Assembly: GCA_021852265.1 (NCBI GenBank)
Contig: JAJZNV010000006.1
Span: forward strand, 1-51,270
Direction of reading: 5' to 3'
Source of the DNA: Nanobdellota archaeon
GTDB taxonomy: Archaea; Nanobdellota; Nanobdellia; Parvarchaeales; Parvarchaeaceae
Length of the DNA stretch: 51,270 nucleotides
In this document: positions 8,565-17,418 of the stretch, piece by piece
How the letters are laid out: each line of letters starts with the position of its first letter
Numbering within the stretch: position 1 is the first letter of the stretch
Notes under the pieces: generated by a model
The model's database searches: none
Told to the model about the DNA's origin: nothing
What the model saw: only the letters and a program-made list of their open reading frames with translations
Made by a program: the position numbers and the translations under genes

Positions 8565-9077
8565 ATGCTTGAGAACTTCAAAGACAAAAAACCAGAGATA
8601 CCCGCAGGTGTGTATATAGCAAAAACGGCAGAAATAATCGGAGACGTCAGCTTAGGTGAAAACTCCAGTGTATGGAATGGTGCAGTGCTTAGAGGAGACA
8701 TGCACTACATAAAACTCGGGAAGAATGTGAACGTCCAAGATAACGCTATTATCCACGGGACTAGTCCAAATTATCCTACTACTGTAGGGGATAATGTGTC
8801 AATAGGACATGCAGCGATAGTACATGGATGTAAAATTGGAAATAACTGTATAATCGGAATGGGCGCAATAGTATTGGAGGGTGTTGAAGTAGGCGATTGG
8901 TGTATAATCGGCGCTGGTTCAGTCATAACAGAAGGTGCAAAGATTCCAGGTGGAAGCCTTGTGGTAGGGGTGCCTGGACAAATCATCAAGAATCTTACAA
9001 CTGAGCAAAAAGAACGGATAACCCGGAATTGGAAGAATTATATAAGTCTAAAAAATGATTATATAGAAACCAGTTAG
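8565..9077 (+). CDS. Gamma-class carbonic anhydrase-like hexapeptide-repeat protein
   Basis: Left-handed beta-helix protein of the gamma carbonic anhydrase/YrdA family. Hexapeptide repeats run from about residue 20 to 145. The three zinc-ligand histidines expected for gamma-CAs are present: one in DNAIIHG and two in IGHAAIVHGC. At 170 residues it matches the short Cam/YrdA form without the acidic loop of classical Cam, so activity is plausible but not certain; many family members are untested. It is divergent from the sugar-binding protein, with an AT-rich CTTATATATGG box at about 8510-8520. Confidence 0.9.
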   Translation: MLENFKDKKPEIPAGVYIAKTAEIIGDVSLGENSSVWNGAVLRGDMHYIKLGKNVNVQDNAIIHGTSPNYPTTVGDNVSIGHAAIVHGCKIGNNCIIGMGAIVLEGVEVGDWCIIGAGSVITEGAKIPGGSLVVGVPGQIIKNLTTEQKERITRNWKNYISLKNDYIETS

Positions 9078-9088
9078 ATATAACTTAT

Positions 9089-9355
9089 TCAGACTAGCAT
9101 CGAAGCGTATTCTTTGTGCACTTCTATGAAGTGCAGTATGTAAGGGCAGTCTGGCTTTACTTTAAGATTATGTTTTTTTGCATATGCGAACGCCTCCAGA
9201 GCTATCTCAGCAGCAACGCCATGACCTCTATCTTTTACGGGAGTAAACGTGTGATAAATTATCATTACATTTCCATCTATTCTATAAAGAAGGTCGGCTT
9301 CGCCATGCTCCGTAGTCTTCCACATTCTTCCAGACTGATTATTTACTATTGCCAT
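9089..9355 (-). CDS. Small GNAT-family N-acetyltransferase (YidJ/NATD1 type)
   Basis: Short 88-residue GCN5-related acetyltransferase-like protein. The acetyl-CoA-binding turn appears as VKDRGHGVAAEIALEAF, corresponding to the R/Q-x-x-G-x-G/A loop, and the C-terminus has the family pattern CPYILHFIEVHKEYASM. Such proteins are the minimal GNAT fold; their substrate is unknown. Its start overlaps the end of the DUF998 gene upstream by 17 bases, suggesting translational coupling. Confidence 0.85.
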   Translation of the reverse strand: MAIVNNQSGRMWKTTEHGEADLLYRIDGNVMIIYHTFTPVKDRGHGVAAEIALEAFAYAKKHNLKVKPDCPYILHFIEVHKEYASMLV

Positions 9356-9959
9356 TTTTGTGTGCCACTCTGCGGTTAAGCCCCGCAGACGACAATAATG
9401 AACCGGAGAACAACACTGCCCATAAGAGAGTCGGATAGACTATCAGTCTCTCCATACCTCCCGGACCCAGTCCAAAATAGATATTTGTCTCGAGTAGGAT
9501 TGTTGCAGCAAGGCTTACTGCTCCAAGTATTATAGAGGGGTAACGTGCTGCAGTCTTCCAGACAGCTCCATAGTATATAGCGGCGACAGATCCGAAAATA
9601 AATACTGCTGCGGAAAATAGTACATGAACTACACCGAAATTTTCATTGAATGCTCCTACTCCTATCGCACTAACTCCAGCAATAAGCACAAGTGCAGTAA
9701 ATATTCTGCTGTGCATGCCTTTGTACAGGAAATAAGAGCCAATGGCTATCATAAGTCCGAGCAGGATTATTGATGAATTAAAAAGCCATGCAGAGCTGCC
9801 GACGCCAAGGTCGCTTATATAATTATTTGATATGCTGTACCCTGCATAAAGCGCTTCGGATACAAACATCGCTATAATAAAATATATCGCACCGAGTCCA
9901 ATGAGAAGCCCCGCGATTTGAAGGTCGGATAAGTCCGATTTCATATAACTTTCTATCAT
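9339..9959 (-). CDS. DUF998-family multi-pass membrane protein
   Basis: 206-residue membrane protein with about six hydrophobic segments. The sequence YSISNNYISDLGVG after the first helix is the signature of the DUF998 family (PF06197), whose function is unknown. It is followed by an overlapping GNAT gene on the same strand, and is divergent from the thioesterase at 10021 across a 61-base AT-rich gap. Confidence 0.85.
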   Translation of the reverse strand: MIESYMKSDLSDLQIAGLLIGLGAIYFIIAMFVSEALYAGYSISNNYISDLGVGSSAWLFNSSIILLGLMIAIGSYFLYKGMHSRIFTALVLIAGVSAIGVGAFNENFGVVHVLFSAAVFIFGSVAAIYYGAVWKTAARYPSIILGAVSLAATILLETNIYFGLGPGGMERLIVYPTLLWAVLFSGSLLSSAGLNRRVAHKNGNSK

Positions 9960-10020
9960 TTCATTATTTAATACTTTAGTTTCTGAGATCGTTTATTAAC
10001 GTGAAGATACATTTATTTGA

Positions 10021-10425
10021 ATGGATAACAAAGCTATACGGCAGGTGATTGAATCAGATCCTTTTCTTAAGTACGTGGGCGTGAAAGTACTCGTGCTCAA
10101 GGAAGGCTATTGTAAGATATCGGTCGATTTCAGAGAGGAACTAACTAGATTCGGAGGCTTGCTAAATGGAGGTGCGATAGCAACACTTGCGGATGCTGCG
10201 GGTGGCTGTTCAGTTCTGACACTAAATGACGGTAGCAATCAGGTGACTGCACAGTTGGATATCTCTTTTCTAAAACCGATAAGGAGCGGGCCGGTAATAG
10301 CAGAGGCAAATGTGATCAAGAAAGGTAAGAGCCTCTCTTTTGCGGATGTCCAGGTATATGATGGAGATGGTGACAAATGCGCAGTCGCAAAGGGAATATG
10401 GTTCTTTGTCGGAGTGAGGACTTAA
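10021..10425 (+). CDS. PaaI-type hotdog thioesterase
   Basis: Hotdog-fold acyl-CoA thioesterase, 134 residues. The family core FGGLLNGGAIATLADAAGG (residues about 42-60) contains the Asn/Gly turn and the Asp/Ala helix that form the active site, followed by TAQLDISFLKPI, the second hallmark strand. It stands 60 bases before the acyl-CoA dehydrogenase on the same strand and probably releases CoA from stalled or aberrant acyl-CoA intermediates of the neighbouring beta-oxidation genes. Confidence 0.9.
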   Translation: MDNKAIRQVIESDPFLKYVGVKVLVLKEGYCKISVDFREELTRFGGLLNGGAIATLADAAGGCSVLTLNDGSNQVTAQLDISFLKPIRSGPVIAEANVIKKGKSLSFADVQVYDGDGDKCAVAKGIWFFVGVRT

Positions 10426-10485
10426 GCGGCTGATTTTTATCTCTTTATCCCATACAGTTAAATAATAAGAACGAGTACATCTCAA

Positions 10486-11703
10486 GTGGAAAAGTCATTT
10501 TCTGAATCAATAGAACTCGTTAAGAACATTTATAAGTTTTCTTCGGAAGAACTGGAAATCCTTGAAAAGGTTGATGCTGCAGCGGGAGAGCTCGTTGCTT
10601 CTGAGTTCGACCATTACCTGAAGAGAGAAGTGAACACAGACGCCCTTGCTATAGCAAAGAAGCATGGTATCTTAGGGCTTCCCATTGATAAAAAATATGG
10701 AGGTTTGGGTGTAAATCCAATGATAAGTGTGCTTGCCGGTGAAAGATTTGGACAAGTAGGACTGGGCTTTTCCACATTTTTTGGCGCTAATGTAATGCTG
10801 GCAGGCATGGCCGTGCAAAACTGGGGCAGTGACGAGCAGAAAGAGCGCTACCTTAGGCGCCTTGCGGCAGGAGATATTATCATGGCATTCGGATTAACTG
10901 AACCCGACATAGGTAGTGATCCAATGTCACTGAAGACCAGCTACGAAAAGAAAGGCAGTAACTATATACTGAATGGTTCTAAATATTACATCTCCAACGG
11001 CGGAATTGCAAATGCAGTGGTTGTATTCGCACGTTCAAAAACAAATCCCGCTGAAATATCCGCATTCATAGTCGACACCGATAAACCAGGTTTTAAGGTG
11101 GAGATGGAACTAAAAGAAAAGATAGGACTTTTCACCTCCGACACCGGGATGTTAGGATTTCATGACCTGGAGATACCTGAGCAAAATATCCTCGGCAGTC
11201 TCGGAAATGGCATGTTAGTTGCATACTCCTCAATATTATACGGTAGGTTAGGGATATCTTCTGCATGTACCGGCGTGATGGAAGACTGCCTTAACTCAAC
11301 TGTAGCACGGGCTAAGGAGCGTATCCAGTTCGGAAAAGAGATAGGCAAACACCAGCTCGTACAAGAACATATAGCAGAGATTGCACTAAACATCGAGCGG
11401 GCGAGATGGCCTACTTATATCACAGCATTAAGAGCAATAGAATACCTTAAGAGCCCAAGTGAAGATCTAGTTAGGGAGCTAGACCAGAGAAGTGCGATCG
11501 CAAAAAGAATTGCATCGCGGGCAGCCTGGGAATCAGCAGATCATGCGGTGCAGGTATTCGGTGGCTTTGGGTATTCGCTTTTGTCCCCTGTAGGAAGACA
11601 TTATTGTGACACTCGTGTCACAAGAATATTTGAGGGAACGGATGAGATAATGAACCTAAAAATAGCCAGTCATATATTGGGTAAAGGGTTCAGGGCGTTC
11701 TAA
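10486..11703 (+). CDS. Acyl-CoA dehydrogenase
   Basis: FAD enzyme for the first oxidation step of acyl-CoA (trans-2-enoyl-CoA formation). The N-terminal helical, middle beta (MAFGLTEPDIGSDP and the YYISNGG strand) and C-terminal helical domains are all present. The C-terminal QVFGGFGYS and RIFEGTDEIM segments hold the FAD contacts and the catalytic base Glu. The start is GTG at 10486; length is 405 residues. It lies in a plus-strand operon with a thioesterase and a CoxG-like protein, convergent with the rest of beta-oxidation. Its expected electron acceptor (ETF) is not in this window. Confidence 0.95.
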   Translation: MEKSFSESIELVKNIYKFSSEELEILEKVDAAAGELVASEFDHYLKREVNTDALAIAKKHGILGLPIDKKYGGLGVNPMISVLAGERFGQVGLGFSTFFGANVMLAGMAVQNWGSDEQKERYLRRLAAGDIIMAFGLTEPDIGSDPMSLKTSYEKKGSNYILNGSKYYISNGGIANAVVVFARSKTNPAEISAFIVDTDKPGFKVEMELKEKIGLFTSDTGMLGFHDLEIPEQNILGSLGNGMLVAYSSILYGRLGISSACTGVMEDCLNSTVARAKERIQFGKEIGKHQLVQEHIAEIALNIERARWPTYITALRAIEYLKSPSEDLVRELDQRSAIAKRIASRAAWESADHAVQVFGGFGYSLLSPVGRHYCDTRVTRIFEGTDEIMNLKIASHILGKGFRAF

Positions 11704-11707
11704 GCAT

Positions 11708-12151
11708 ATGCAGATAAATCTAAACGGGACTTTCGATTTAAACGCAGATCTAACAAAAACTTTCGCTTTTCTTACGGATCCTAAAAAATTGAGTACGTGT
11801 ATACAGGAGCTTAAGGAAACTAAATTTATCGACGATCGCAATTTTGAGACCGTCCTTACAATAAGGATAGGTCCCATCCCAGGTAATTTCAGTGCCAAAT
11901 GTAACATAGACCCGACGCCTCCCGACACAATAAAGCTGACAATCGAGGGCTCTGGCACAGGAAGCTCGATGCATCTTGCTTTATCTTTAAAATTAACCAA
12001 AAAGACAGAAAAAATTACCAGCGTTGCATGGAGCGCAAGTACTGAAATTGGAGGTATTGTAAGTGGATTAGGAGAAACTGTGCTACGTGAGTTAAGCAGT
12101 TCTAAGATAGAAGAGATAATAAGTGCAGTGAGAACGAAAGTGCCACAATGA
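11708..12151 (+). CDS. CoxG-like SRPBCC-domain protein
   Basis: 147-residue protein of the START/Bet v1-like (SRPBCC) fold resembling carbon monoxide dehydrogenase subunit G (CoxG). Evidence is the N-terminal strand NLNGTFDLNADLTKTFAFL, the early DPKKL turn, and the closing GLGETVLRELSSSKIEEII helix. The fold forms a hydrophobic pocket; no CO dehydrogenase genes are nearby, so here it is more likely to bind a lipid or acyl compound linked to the adjacent acyl-CoA dehydrogenase, which ends four bases before it. That role is inference. Confidence 0.8.
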   Translation: MQINLNGTFDLNADLTKTFAFLTDPKKLSTCIQELKETKFIDDRNFETVLTIRIGPIPGNFSAKCNIDPTPPDTIKLTIEGSGTGSSMHLALSLKLTKKTEKITSVAWSASTEIGGIVSGLGETVLRELSSSKIEEIISAVRTKVPQ

Positions 12152-12159
12152 AGATAATG

Positions 12160-13359
12160 TCAGATATAATCTGATTTAACGTTCTCAAGAACTATAGCGA
12201 AACCTTGTCCACCTCCAACACAGAGAGTTGCTACTCCTATTTTTTTGTTTTCATTACTTAGTGTCCTTGCAAGTGTTCCTACGAGTCTCGCTCCGCTCGC
12301 ACCGAGAGGGTGTCCTATTGATATAGCACCGCCGTGGATGTTCACTTTATTAGGGTCCAGTTTAAGCTCTCTCATCGCATACAAAACAACAACTGCAAAA
12401 GCCTCGTTTATCTCCCAATAATCAACGTCTTCGACTCTCAATCCTGCATTTTTTAGGGCTTTTATAGAAGCTGGGACTGGCCCTTTACCCATAACAGATG
12501 GGTCCACTCCTGCCCAGCCCATTGACCTTATCTTTGCCAGCGGAGTCAGCCCATATTTTTTAACCGCATTTCCCGAAGCAAGCATAACCAATGAAGCGCC
12601 GGCGTTTAGCGGAGAAGAATTCCCCACAGTTATTGTGCCGTTCGTCTTAAATGCAGACGGAAGTGCCTTTATCTGTTCTAATGTCGTGTCTTGCCTTATA
12701 CTCTGATCTTTATCTACCACGGTTCTTTTACCCTGAAAATCGACTTCTACCGGCATTATCTCATCATTGAACCATCCAGACTGCTGAGCTTTTGAAGCTA
12801 ACATATGGCTTCTTAATGACAGTTCATCCATCGCATCCTTTGTTATGCTACTCTCCTCTGCTAATTTCTCTGCAGTAAGTCCCATGTTGTACCCTACACC
12901 CATCTGGTATTTTGTATATTCGGGCATTGTGAGAAGTTTGTAATTTGGAATTATAAACGGATTATCGCCTATTGGAAGATGAGTCATATGTTCCATCCCG
13001 CCGGCCAGAACGATCTCGGAATTGCCGCTCATTATTTCCATGGCACCTGTGCTTATGGACATCATTGAGGAAGAACATGCCCTATCGATGCCCATCCCAG
13101 GCACTTCCACAGGTAATCCTGCCAAAAGAACAGGATGCCTTCCACCATACAACCAGTTTTCGCCAGCCTGGAAAGCACAGCCAGTTATTACATCACCTAT
13201 CTCAATCGGATTTATTTTCGTTCTCTGAACCACTTTTTTTATAAGCATAGCGAGGGCTTCATCCATTCTTAATGAATTAAAGACGTCTCTTTCCGGCTCT
13301 TTGGGTCTAGATCTAGAAAAGGCTGTCCTGAGATAATCAACTATGTATGCATTTGCCAT
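12160..13359 (-). CDS. Acetyl-CoA acyltransferase (thiolase)
   Basis: Thiolase that cleaves 3-ketoacyl-CoA to acetyl-CoA and a shortened acyl-CoA. The acyl-accepting Cys is in GIDRACSSSMMS, the active-site His in GGAISIGHPLGASGAR, and the second catalytic Cys in ATLCVGGGQG; the NEAFA motif is intact. I start at the ATG at 13359 (399 residues), one base after the preceding gene's stop; the 22 upstream residues in the longer frame overlap that gene and are not thiolase-like. It is the last gene of the beta-oxidation operon. Confidence 0.95.
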   Translation of the reverse strand: MANAYIVDYLRTAFSRSRPKEPERDVFNSLRMDEALAMLIKKVVQRTKINPIEIGDVITGCAFQAGENWLYGGRHPVLLAGLPVEVPGMGIDRACSSSMMSISTGAMEIMSGNSEIVLAGGMEHMTHLPIGDNPFIIPNYKLLTMPEYTKYQMGVGYNMGLTAEKLAEESSITKDAMDELSLRSHMLASKAQQSGWFNDEIMPVEVDFQGKRTVVDKDQSIRQDTTLEQIKALPSAFKTNGTITVGNSSPLNAGASLVMLASGNAVKKYGLTPLAKIRSMGWAGVDPSVMGKGPVPASIKALKNAGLRVEDVDYWEINEAFAVVVLYAMRELKLDPNKVNIHGGAISIGHPLGASGARLVGTLARTLSNENKKIGVATLCVGGGQGFAIVLENVKSDYI

Positions 13360-13360
13360 A

Positions 13361-15337
13361 TCATTTCCCCTTGAACTCCGGTTTTCTTTTTGAAAGGAAT
13401 GATGAAAGACCCTCCTTAAGATCATCTGTACCGAAGATTATCCCTCCAGCTGTAGACTCAAGATCAAATCCTGCCTCAAGTGGGGTTTCAATTCCTTTGT
13501 TTATCAGGACCTTCGCCAGCATTGCGGATACAGGCGCAGAATTCTCAGAGATCTCCTTGGCGTATTCCAGAGCTGCGGCATCTATATCACTGTCTATTAC
13601 TTTTGAGACTAATCCCTTCTCAAACGCCTCCTTCCCGCTCATCTTCTCTCCGGTAAGTATCAGTCTGGAAGCAATAGACGTCCCGACTAATTTAGAGATG
13701 CGTTGTGAACCTCCCCACAAGGGTATAAGCCCGCGATTTATTTCCGGCAGCCCAAGAAGGGCTCCGCTGGTTGCTAAGCGAATATCACAGGCGAGGGCCA
13801 GCTCAAATCCACCGCCGAGCGCGTAGCCTTCGATTACGGCAATGGTTATCTTTGGAGTCCCAGAAAATTTTTCCATAGTCTCCTGTCCTTTCTTTGAAAA
13901 TTCTATGAATTGCAGTTCATTTTGAAAAAACATTGAAAGATCTGCGCCGGCAGATAAAATTCCACCCGCTCCTCTTATTAGAATAACTCTTGTTTCAGTG
14001 TCAGCTCTAAGAACGGTCATGGCTCGATTTAATTCATCCAAAGTATCTCCATTTATAAGATTTAGCTTTGGCCGGTTTAGCGTTATGCGCATGACTTTTG
14101 GTGCCACCTTCTCGACTAATATAGTTTTAAATTCGGACTTAGTCCCTGCTGTATACTGCCCTGCATCAGTAACAGATAGTCTGCCGTCTACAGCATCACG
14201 CATTTTATTGGCTTTTATGCTAGCGGCGGGCTCAAATACATTTACGTCGAATTTCTTTGCCAGGTTTTCCAGTCTCACCTTCACGTCGGAATTATCAAGT
14301 CCTTTTGCCACAGATATTGGTCCGAATGGCCTGTTTAAGCCAAGCTTTACGGCAGTCTCTATATCATCCGGGCTCGCTACTCCGTTTTCTATCAATTTTA
14401 CAGCCTCATTTATTTCCAGAGCGAATATATCTACTAACTCCAATTTATCGCTCGGCCTTGCCGAATCCAGGATTTTCGGTCTGCCATTCTTCCAATCATA
14501 AAAACCGGCACCGTTCTTTTTGCCGAGGCGGTTATCCTTCACAAGTTCGGCGTATACTTTCGCTTTTGAGTAATCTGGCGACAGCTTATCTGCAAAGTAG
14601 AGCAGCGAGTCATTGACGATGTCTATACCTACAAAATCAAATAACTCATACGGTCCCATCGGCAGTCCCTGTGCCCTTACAAATGCGTCTATCTCCTCTG
14701 GTTTCGCAATTCCTTTATCTACAAAAAGACCGAAGAGAAGGATCTCCGGTGCACTTATCCTATTCACAATGAAACCGGGCGTGTCTTTATTCACTTTTAT
14801 TGGGGTCTTTCCTATTGATTTTATTAATTGCACAACGGAATCAAAAACCTGATCACTAGTCTTCTCCCCCTTTATTACCTCTACAAGCTTAAGTACAACC
14901 GGAGGATTGAAGAAGTGGGTCCCTATAACCCTCTCTGGGTTCTTGGTTTGTGCGGCGATGTCCGTTATTCTTATGTTGGATGTGTTTGAACAGAGTATTG
15001 TATTTTCTCCCGTTAGTTCTCCGAGTTGCTTGAATATTCTTGCTTTCAGGTCAAGTTTTTCTGGTACAGCTTCTATAACAAAACCGACGCCGTCTATTCC
15101 TGCAGACATGTCTGTGTAAGTCTTTATCTTATTAAGGGCATCTTTAGCCTGCTGCGCAGTTATTACATTTTTTGTTGACAATCGCGCCAGACTATCTGAT
15201 ATCTTCTCAACAGCCGCGGTCAGGGCATCCTTGTTTATGTCAATTAGTCCAACCGTGAATCCAGAAAGTGCGAATACTTCGGTTATCTCATGCCCCATTT
15301 CGCCGGCGCCGATTACGGCAATCTTCTTGGTATCCAT
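13361..15337 (-). CDS. 3-Hydroxyacyl-CoA dehydrogenase/enoyl-CoA hydratase fusion
   Basis: Bifunctional beta-oxidation enzyme of 658 residues. The N-terminal Rossmann domain starts with VIGAGEMGHEI (NAD-binding), followed by the dehydrogenase segments GTHFFNPP, TPGFIVNRI and two 3HCDH C-terminal units to about residue 375. From about 405 a crotonase domain follows, with GAGGILSAGADLSMF and ALGGGFELALACD (oxyanion Gly and first Glu) and GLPEINRGLIP (second Glu). This order is typical of archaea and the reverse of bacterial FadB/FadJ. Both halves keep their catalytic residues. It follows the SCP2 gene by nine bases. Confidence 0.95.
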   Translation of the reverse strand: MDTKKIAVIGAGEMGHEITEVFALSGFTVGLIDINKDALTAAVEKISDSLARLSTKNVITAQQAKDALNKIKTYTDMSAGIDGVGFVIEAVPEKLDLKARIFKQLGELTGENTILCSNTSNIRITDIAAQTKNPERVIGTHFFNPPVVLKLVEVIKGEKTSDQVFDSVVQLIKSIGKTPIKVNKDTPGFIVNRISAPEILLFGLFVDKGIAKPEEIDAFVRAQGLPMGPYELFDFVGIDIVNDSLLYFADKLSPDYSKAKVYAELVKDNRLGKKNGAGFYDWKNGRPKILDSARPSDKLELVDIFALEINEAVKLIENGVASPDDIETAVKLGLNRPFGPISVAKGLDNSDVKVRLENLAKKFDVNVFEPAASIKANKMRDAVDGRLSVTDAGQYTAGTKSEFKTILVEKVAPKVMRITLNRPKLNLINGDTLDELNRAMTVLRADTETRVILIRGAGGILSAGADLSMFFQNELQFIEFSKKGQETMEKFSGTPKITIAVIEGYALGGGFELALACDIRLATSGALLGLPEINRGLIPLWGGSQRISKLVGTSIASRLILTGEKMSGKEAFEKGLVSKVIDSDIDAAALEYAKEISENSAPVSAMLAKVLINKGIETPLEAGFDLESTAGGIIFGTDDLKEGLSSFLSKRKPEFKGK

Positions 15338-15346
15338 AAAGTAACC

Positions 15347-15685
15347 CTAGCCAGCTCTTTTCAGCAATGCGACAAGTTTTTGCGCAGAAGAAAGATCTCC
15401 GGAAACCTTTAGTTTGCCGAATAAAAATGCCTTTACGCCATCAAGCTTTCCATTTATTATATCTTCTAAAACCTGATCTGCCCCCGTAAATACATTTTTG
15501 GCATCCGTTATTTCTCCATCGGTCATCGACAGCGTACCATCTTCGCTGAACTGTATACAAAAAGCTGCGGTGTCGGATGGCTTAAACTGAAACTTCGAGC
15601 CGCTCCAGGCTTTTGCATCATTTTTAAGGTCTGGCTTTACATTGAACTTGTCGATCAATGCCTTCATTGCGTCGTGCGATGTCAT
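15347..15685 (-). CDS. SCP2 sterol-carrier-domain protein
   Basis: 112-residue stand-alone SCP-2-like lipid-binding domain. It shows the FKPSDTAAFCIQFSEDGTLS core and the late strand-helix FLFGKLKVSGDLSSAQKLVALL, matching the family's GKLKVxGD signature. SCP2 domains carry acyl-CoAs and other hydrophobic ligands, and in peroxisomal beta-oxidation are fused to the multifunctional enzyme. Here the gene sits directly before the dehydrogenase-hydratase fusion, which fits an acyl-CoA shuttle role. Confidence 0.9.
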   Translation of the reverse strand: MTSHDAMKALIDKFNVKPDLKNDAKAWSGSKFQFKPSDTAAFCIQFSEDGTLSMTDGEITDAKNVFTGADQVLEDIINGKLDGVKAFLFGKLKVSGDLSSAQKLVALLKRAG

Positions 15686-15724
15686 AATTATGATTGTGAT
15701 TTTGTGGTAATAAATGTTACGTTA

Positions 15725-17347
15725 TTAGGGAGATTTTAAATATGTCTGCAGATGCTCGCGTAATACCTTCTTATCTGCCTTTTCTGTACTAGTTTTCGGA
15801 AGTGAATCAACAAAAATAACTTTGTCGGGTATCCACCATTTTTCTATCCTGTGGCTGTCAACGTATTTCTGTAGATGCGCTTTTATCTCTTCCTCAGTTA
15901 TGTCTCCCTTTTTGACTACAAAAGCCACCGGTCGTTCGCCCCATTTATCGCTTGGCATCGCAACTACTGCGACCTCACCGACCCTCTCATTATCACTTAT
16001 TGCGTCCTCAAGGACTAGCGTTGGTATATACTCACCACCACTCTTTACAACATCTTTCTCTCTATCGCTTATATGCAGGTATCCATGTTCATCTATAAAG
16101 CCTAGATCGCCAGTGTGCAGCCATCCGCCACGCCACAGTTCCGCGGTTTTCTCCGCGTCTTTGAAATATTCTTTAGTGACCCAAGGTGCCCTGGCAACTA
16201 TCTCTCCCGCAGTTTTACCATCTCTCGGAACTTCTTTCATATTCTTATCAACAATTTTTATTTCTGCCATAGGAATAGGCAGACCTGCACTCAGCGATAA
16301 TTCAAACTTTTCATCTTCTGACAGGGAAGCCGCTGCGTCGTTCTCTGAGAATATTGAAAGTACCGGACATGTTTCAGATAGTCCATATCCTCCTATTGTT
16401 ATTATCCCCAGCTCCTTGGCCCTGAGGGCCAATCCCTTAGGCAGGGAAGAACCACCAATTATTACTTTCCAGCCTCTTAGATATTCTCTGTATTCGTTGA
16501 TTTTTGGGGAATTAAGTATCATATAGAGTATCGCTGGCACCATTGCAGAGAACGTAACTTTCTCCTTTTTTATAAGTTCCAGTATGGTATCTACCTCATA
16601 CCTGCCAGCCAGAACATACTTGTTTCCACCAAGGAGTCCAGCATATGGCATGCCCCACTGGTGCACATGGAATAAAGGAACGGCAGTCATAAAAACATCC
16701 TTATCGGTTAGGTTTAGCGGAGGAGCCCGCACGGCCGATGAAACCGCAAGAGTATGCAGGACAAGATCGCGATGCGTGAAGAGCACTCCTTTCGGCATTC
16801 CCGTGGTTGCCGATGTATAAAAGATAGTTGCGATCGTATCCTCCTCAAGATCTGGAAATTCATACTCCGCGTCTTTTATGATATCATCATAGTTATAGAA
16901 CGGTGATAGAGTAGTCTCTATCTTACTATGGTCCTCTTTATAAATTATCCAGCCCTTGATAAAATTGAAAAGTTCTTTATTCTGTTCAAGGATAGGTACA
17001 AAGTCCTCCCTTACGATAACATATTTGTCTTCAGCATGGTTCATCGTGTAATATATCAATTCTGGAGTGTAGCGGATATTAACCGTGTGTAGTATCGCCC
17101 CCATCATTGGAACTGCAAAGTAGGCTTCCATATACCTGTTCGTGTCCCAGTCAAGCACGCTCACGATGTCACCCTTCTTTACACCGATTTTTTCGAGCCC
17201 GGCTGCAAAGTTTCTTACGCGTTTAAAGAATTCTTTGAAGGTGTATTTTTCTCTATCTGCGTACAGTATCTCTCTATCTGGAAAATTTAAAGCAGTATTT
17301 ATAAAAAGATTTTTTAGGATAAGTTTAGAAGTATGATAGCCATCCAT
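15725..17347 (-). CDS. Long/medium-chain fatty acid-CoA ligase (AMP-forming)
   Basis: Adenylate-forming enzyme of 540 residues that activates a fatty acid to acyl-CoA. The P-loop-like motif reads FYTSATTGMPKGV (Ala replaces the usual first Gly of SGTTG), followed by GGYGLSETCPV, WLHTGDLGFIDEHGYLHI and the hinge DREKDVVKSGGEYI. The C-terminal catalytic Lys is in PKTSTEKADKKVLRE, where Glu replaces the usual Gly. It is the first gene of the four-gene minus-strand operon with SCP2, dehydrogenase-hydratase and thiolase. Chain-length preference cannot be read from sequence. Confidence 0.93.
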   Translation of the reverse strand: MDGYHTSKLILKNLFINTALNFPDREILYADREKYTFKEFFKRVRNFAAGLEKIGVKKGDIVSVLDWDTNRYMEAYFAVPMMGAILHTVNIRYTPELIYYTMNHAEDKYVIVREDFVPILEQNKELFNFIKGWIIYKEDHSKIETTLSPFYNYDDIIKDAEYEFPDLEEDTIATIFYTSATTGMPKGVLFTHRDLVLHTLAVSSAVRAPPLNLTDKDVFMTAVPLFHVHQWGMPYAGLLGGNKYVLAGRYEVDTILELIKKEKVTFSAMVPAILYMILNSPKINEYREYLRGWKVIIGGSSLPKGLALRAKELGIITIGGYGLSETCPVLSIFSENDAAASLSEDEKFELSLSAGLPIPMAEIKIVDKNMKEVPRDGKTAGEIVARAPWVTKEYFKDAEKTAELWRGGWLHTGDLGFIDEHGYLHISDREKDVVKSGGEYIPTLVLEDAISDNERVGEVAVVAMPSDKWGERPVAFVVKKGDITEEEIKAHLQKYVDSHRIEKWWIPDKVIFVDSLPKTSTEKADKKVLREHLQTYLKSP

Positions 17348-17418
17348 TTAATTTTGTTACGCCCATGTTATATAAGCATTAAAGAAGAATGCAGACTGCA
17401 GTACCAGAATCTGATGCC

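Noticed and set aside
13360-13425. 22-residue extension of the thiolase
   Set aside because: It overlaps the upstream fusion gene and lacks thiolase similarity; the ATG at 13359 gives the standard N-terminus.
13998-14501. 167-codon plus-strand frame
   Set aside because: It lies opposite the dehydrogenase-hydratase fusion, a well-supported gene.
15822-16526. 234-codon open frame on the plus strand
   Set aside because: It is antisense to the fatty acid-CoA ligase, whose motifs are all intact; the frame encodes a Ser/Pro-rich product with no motif.
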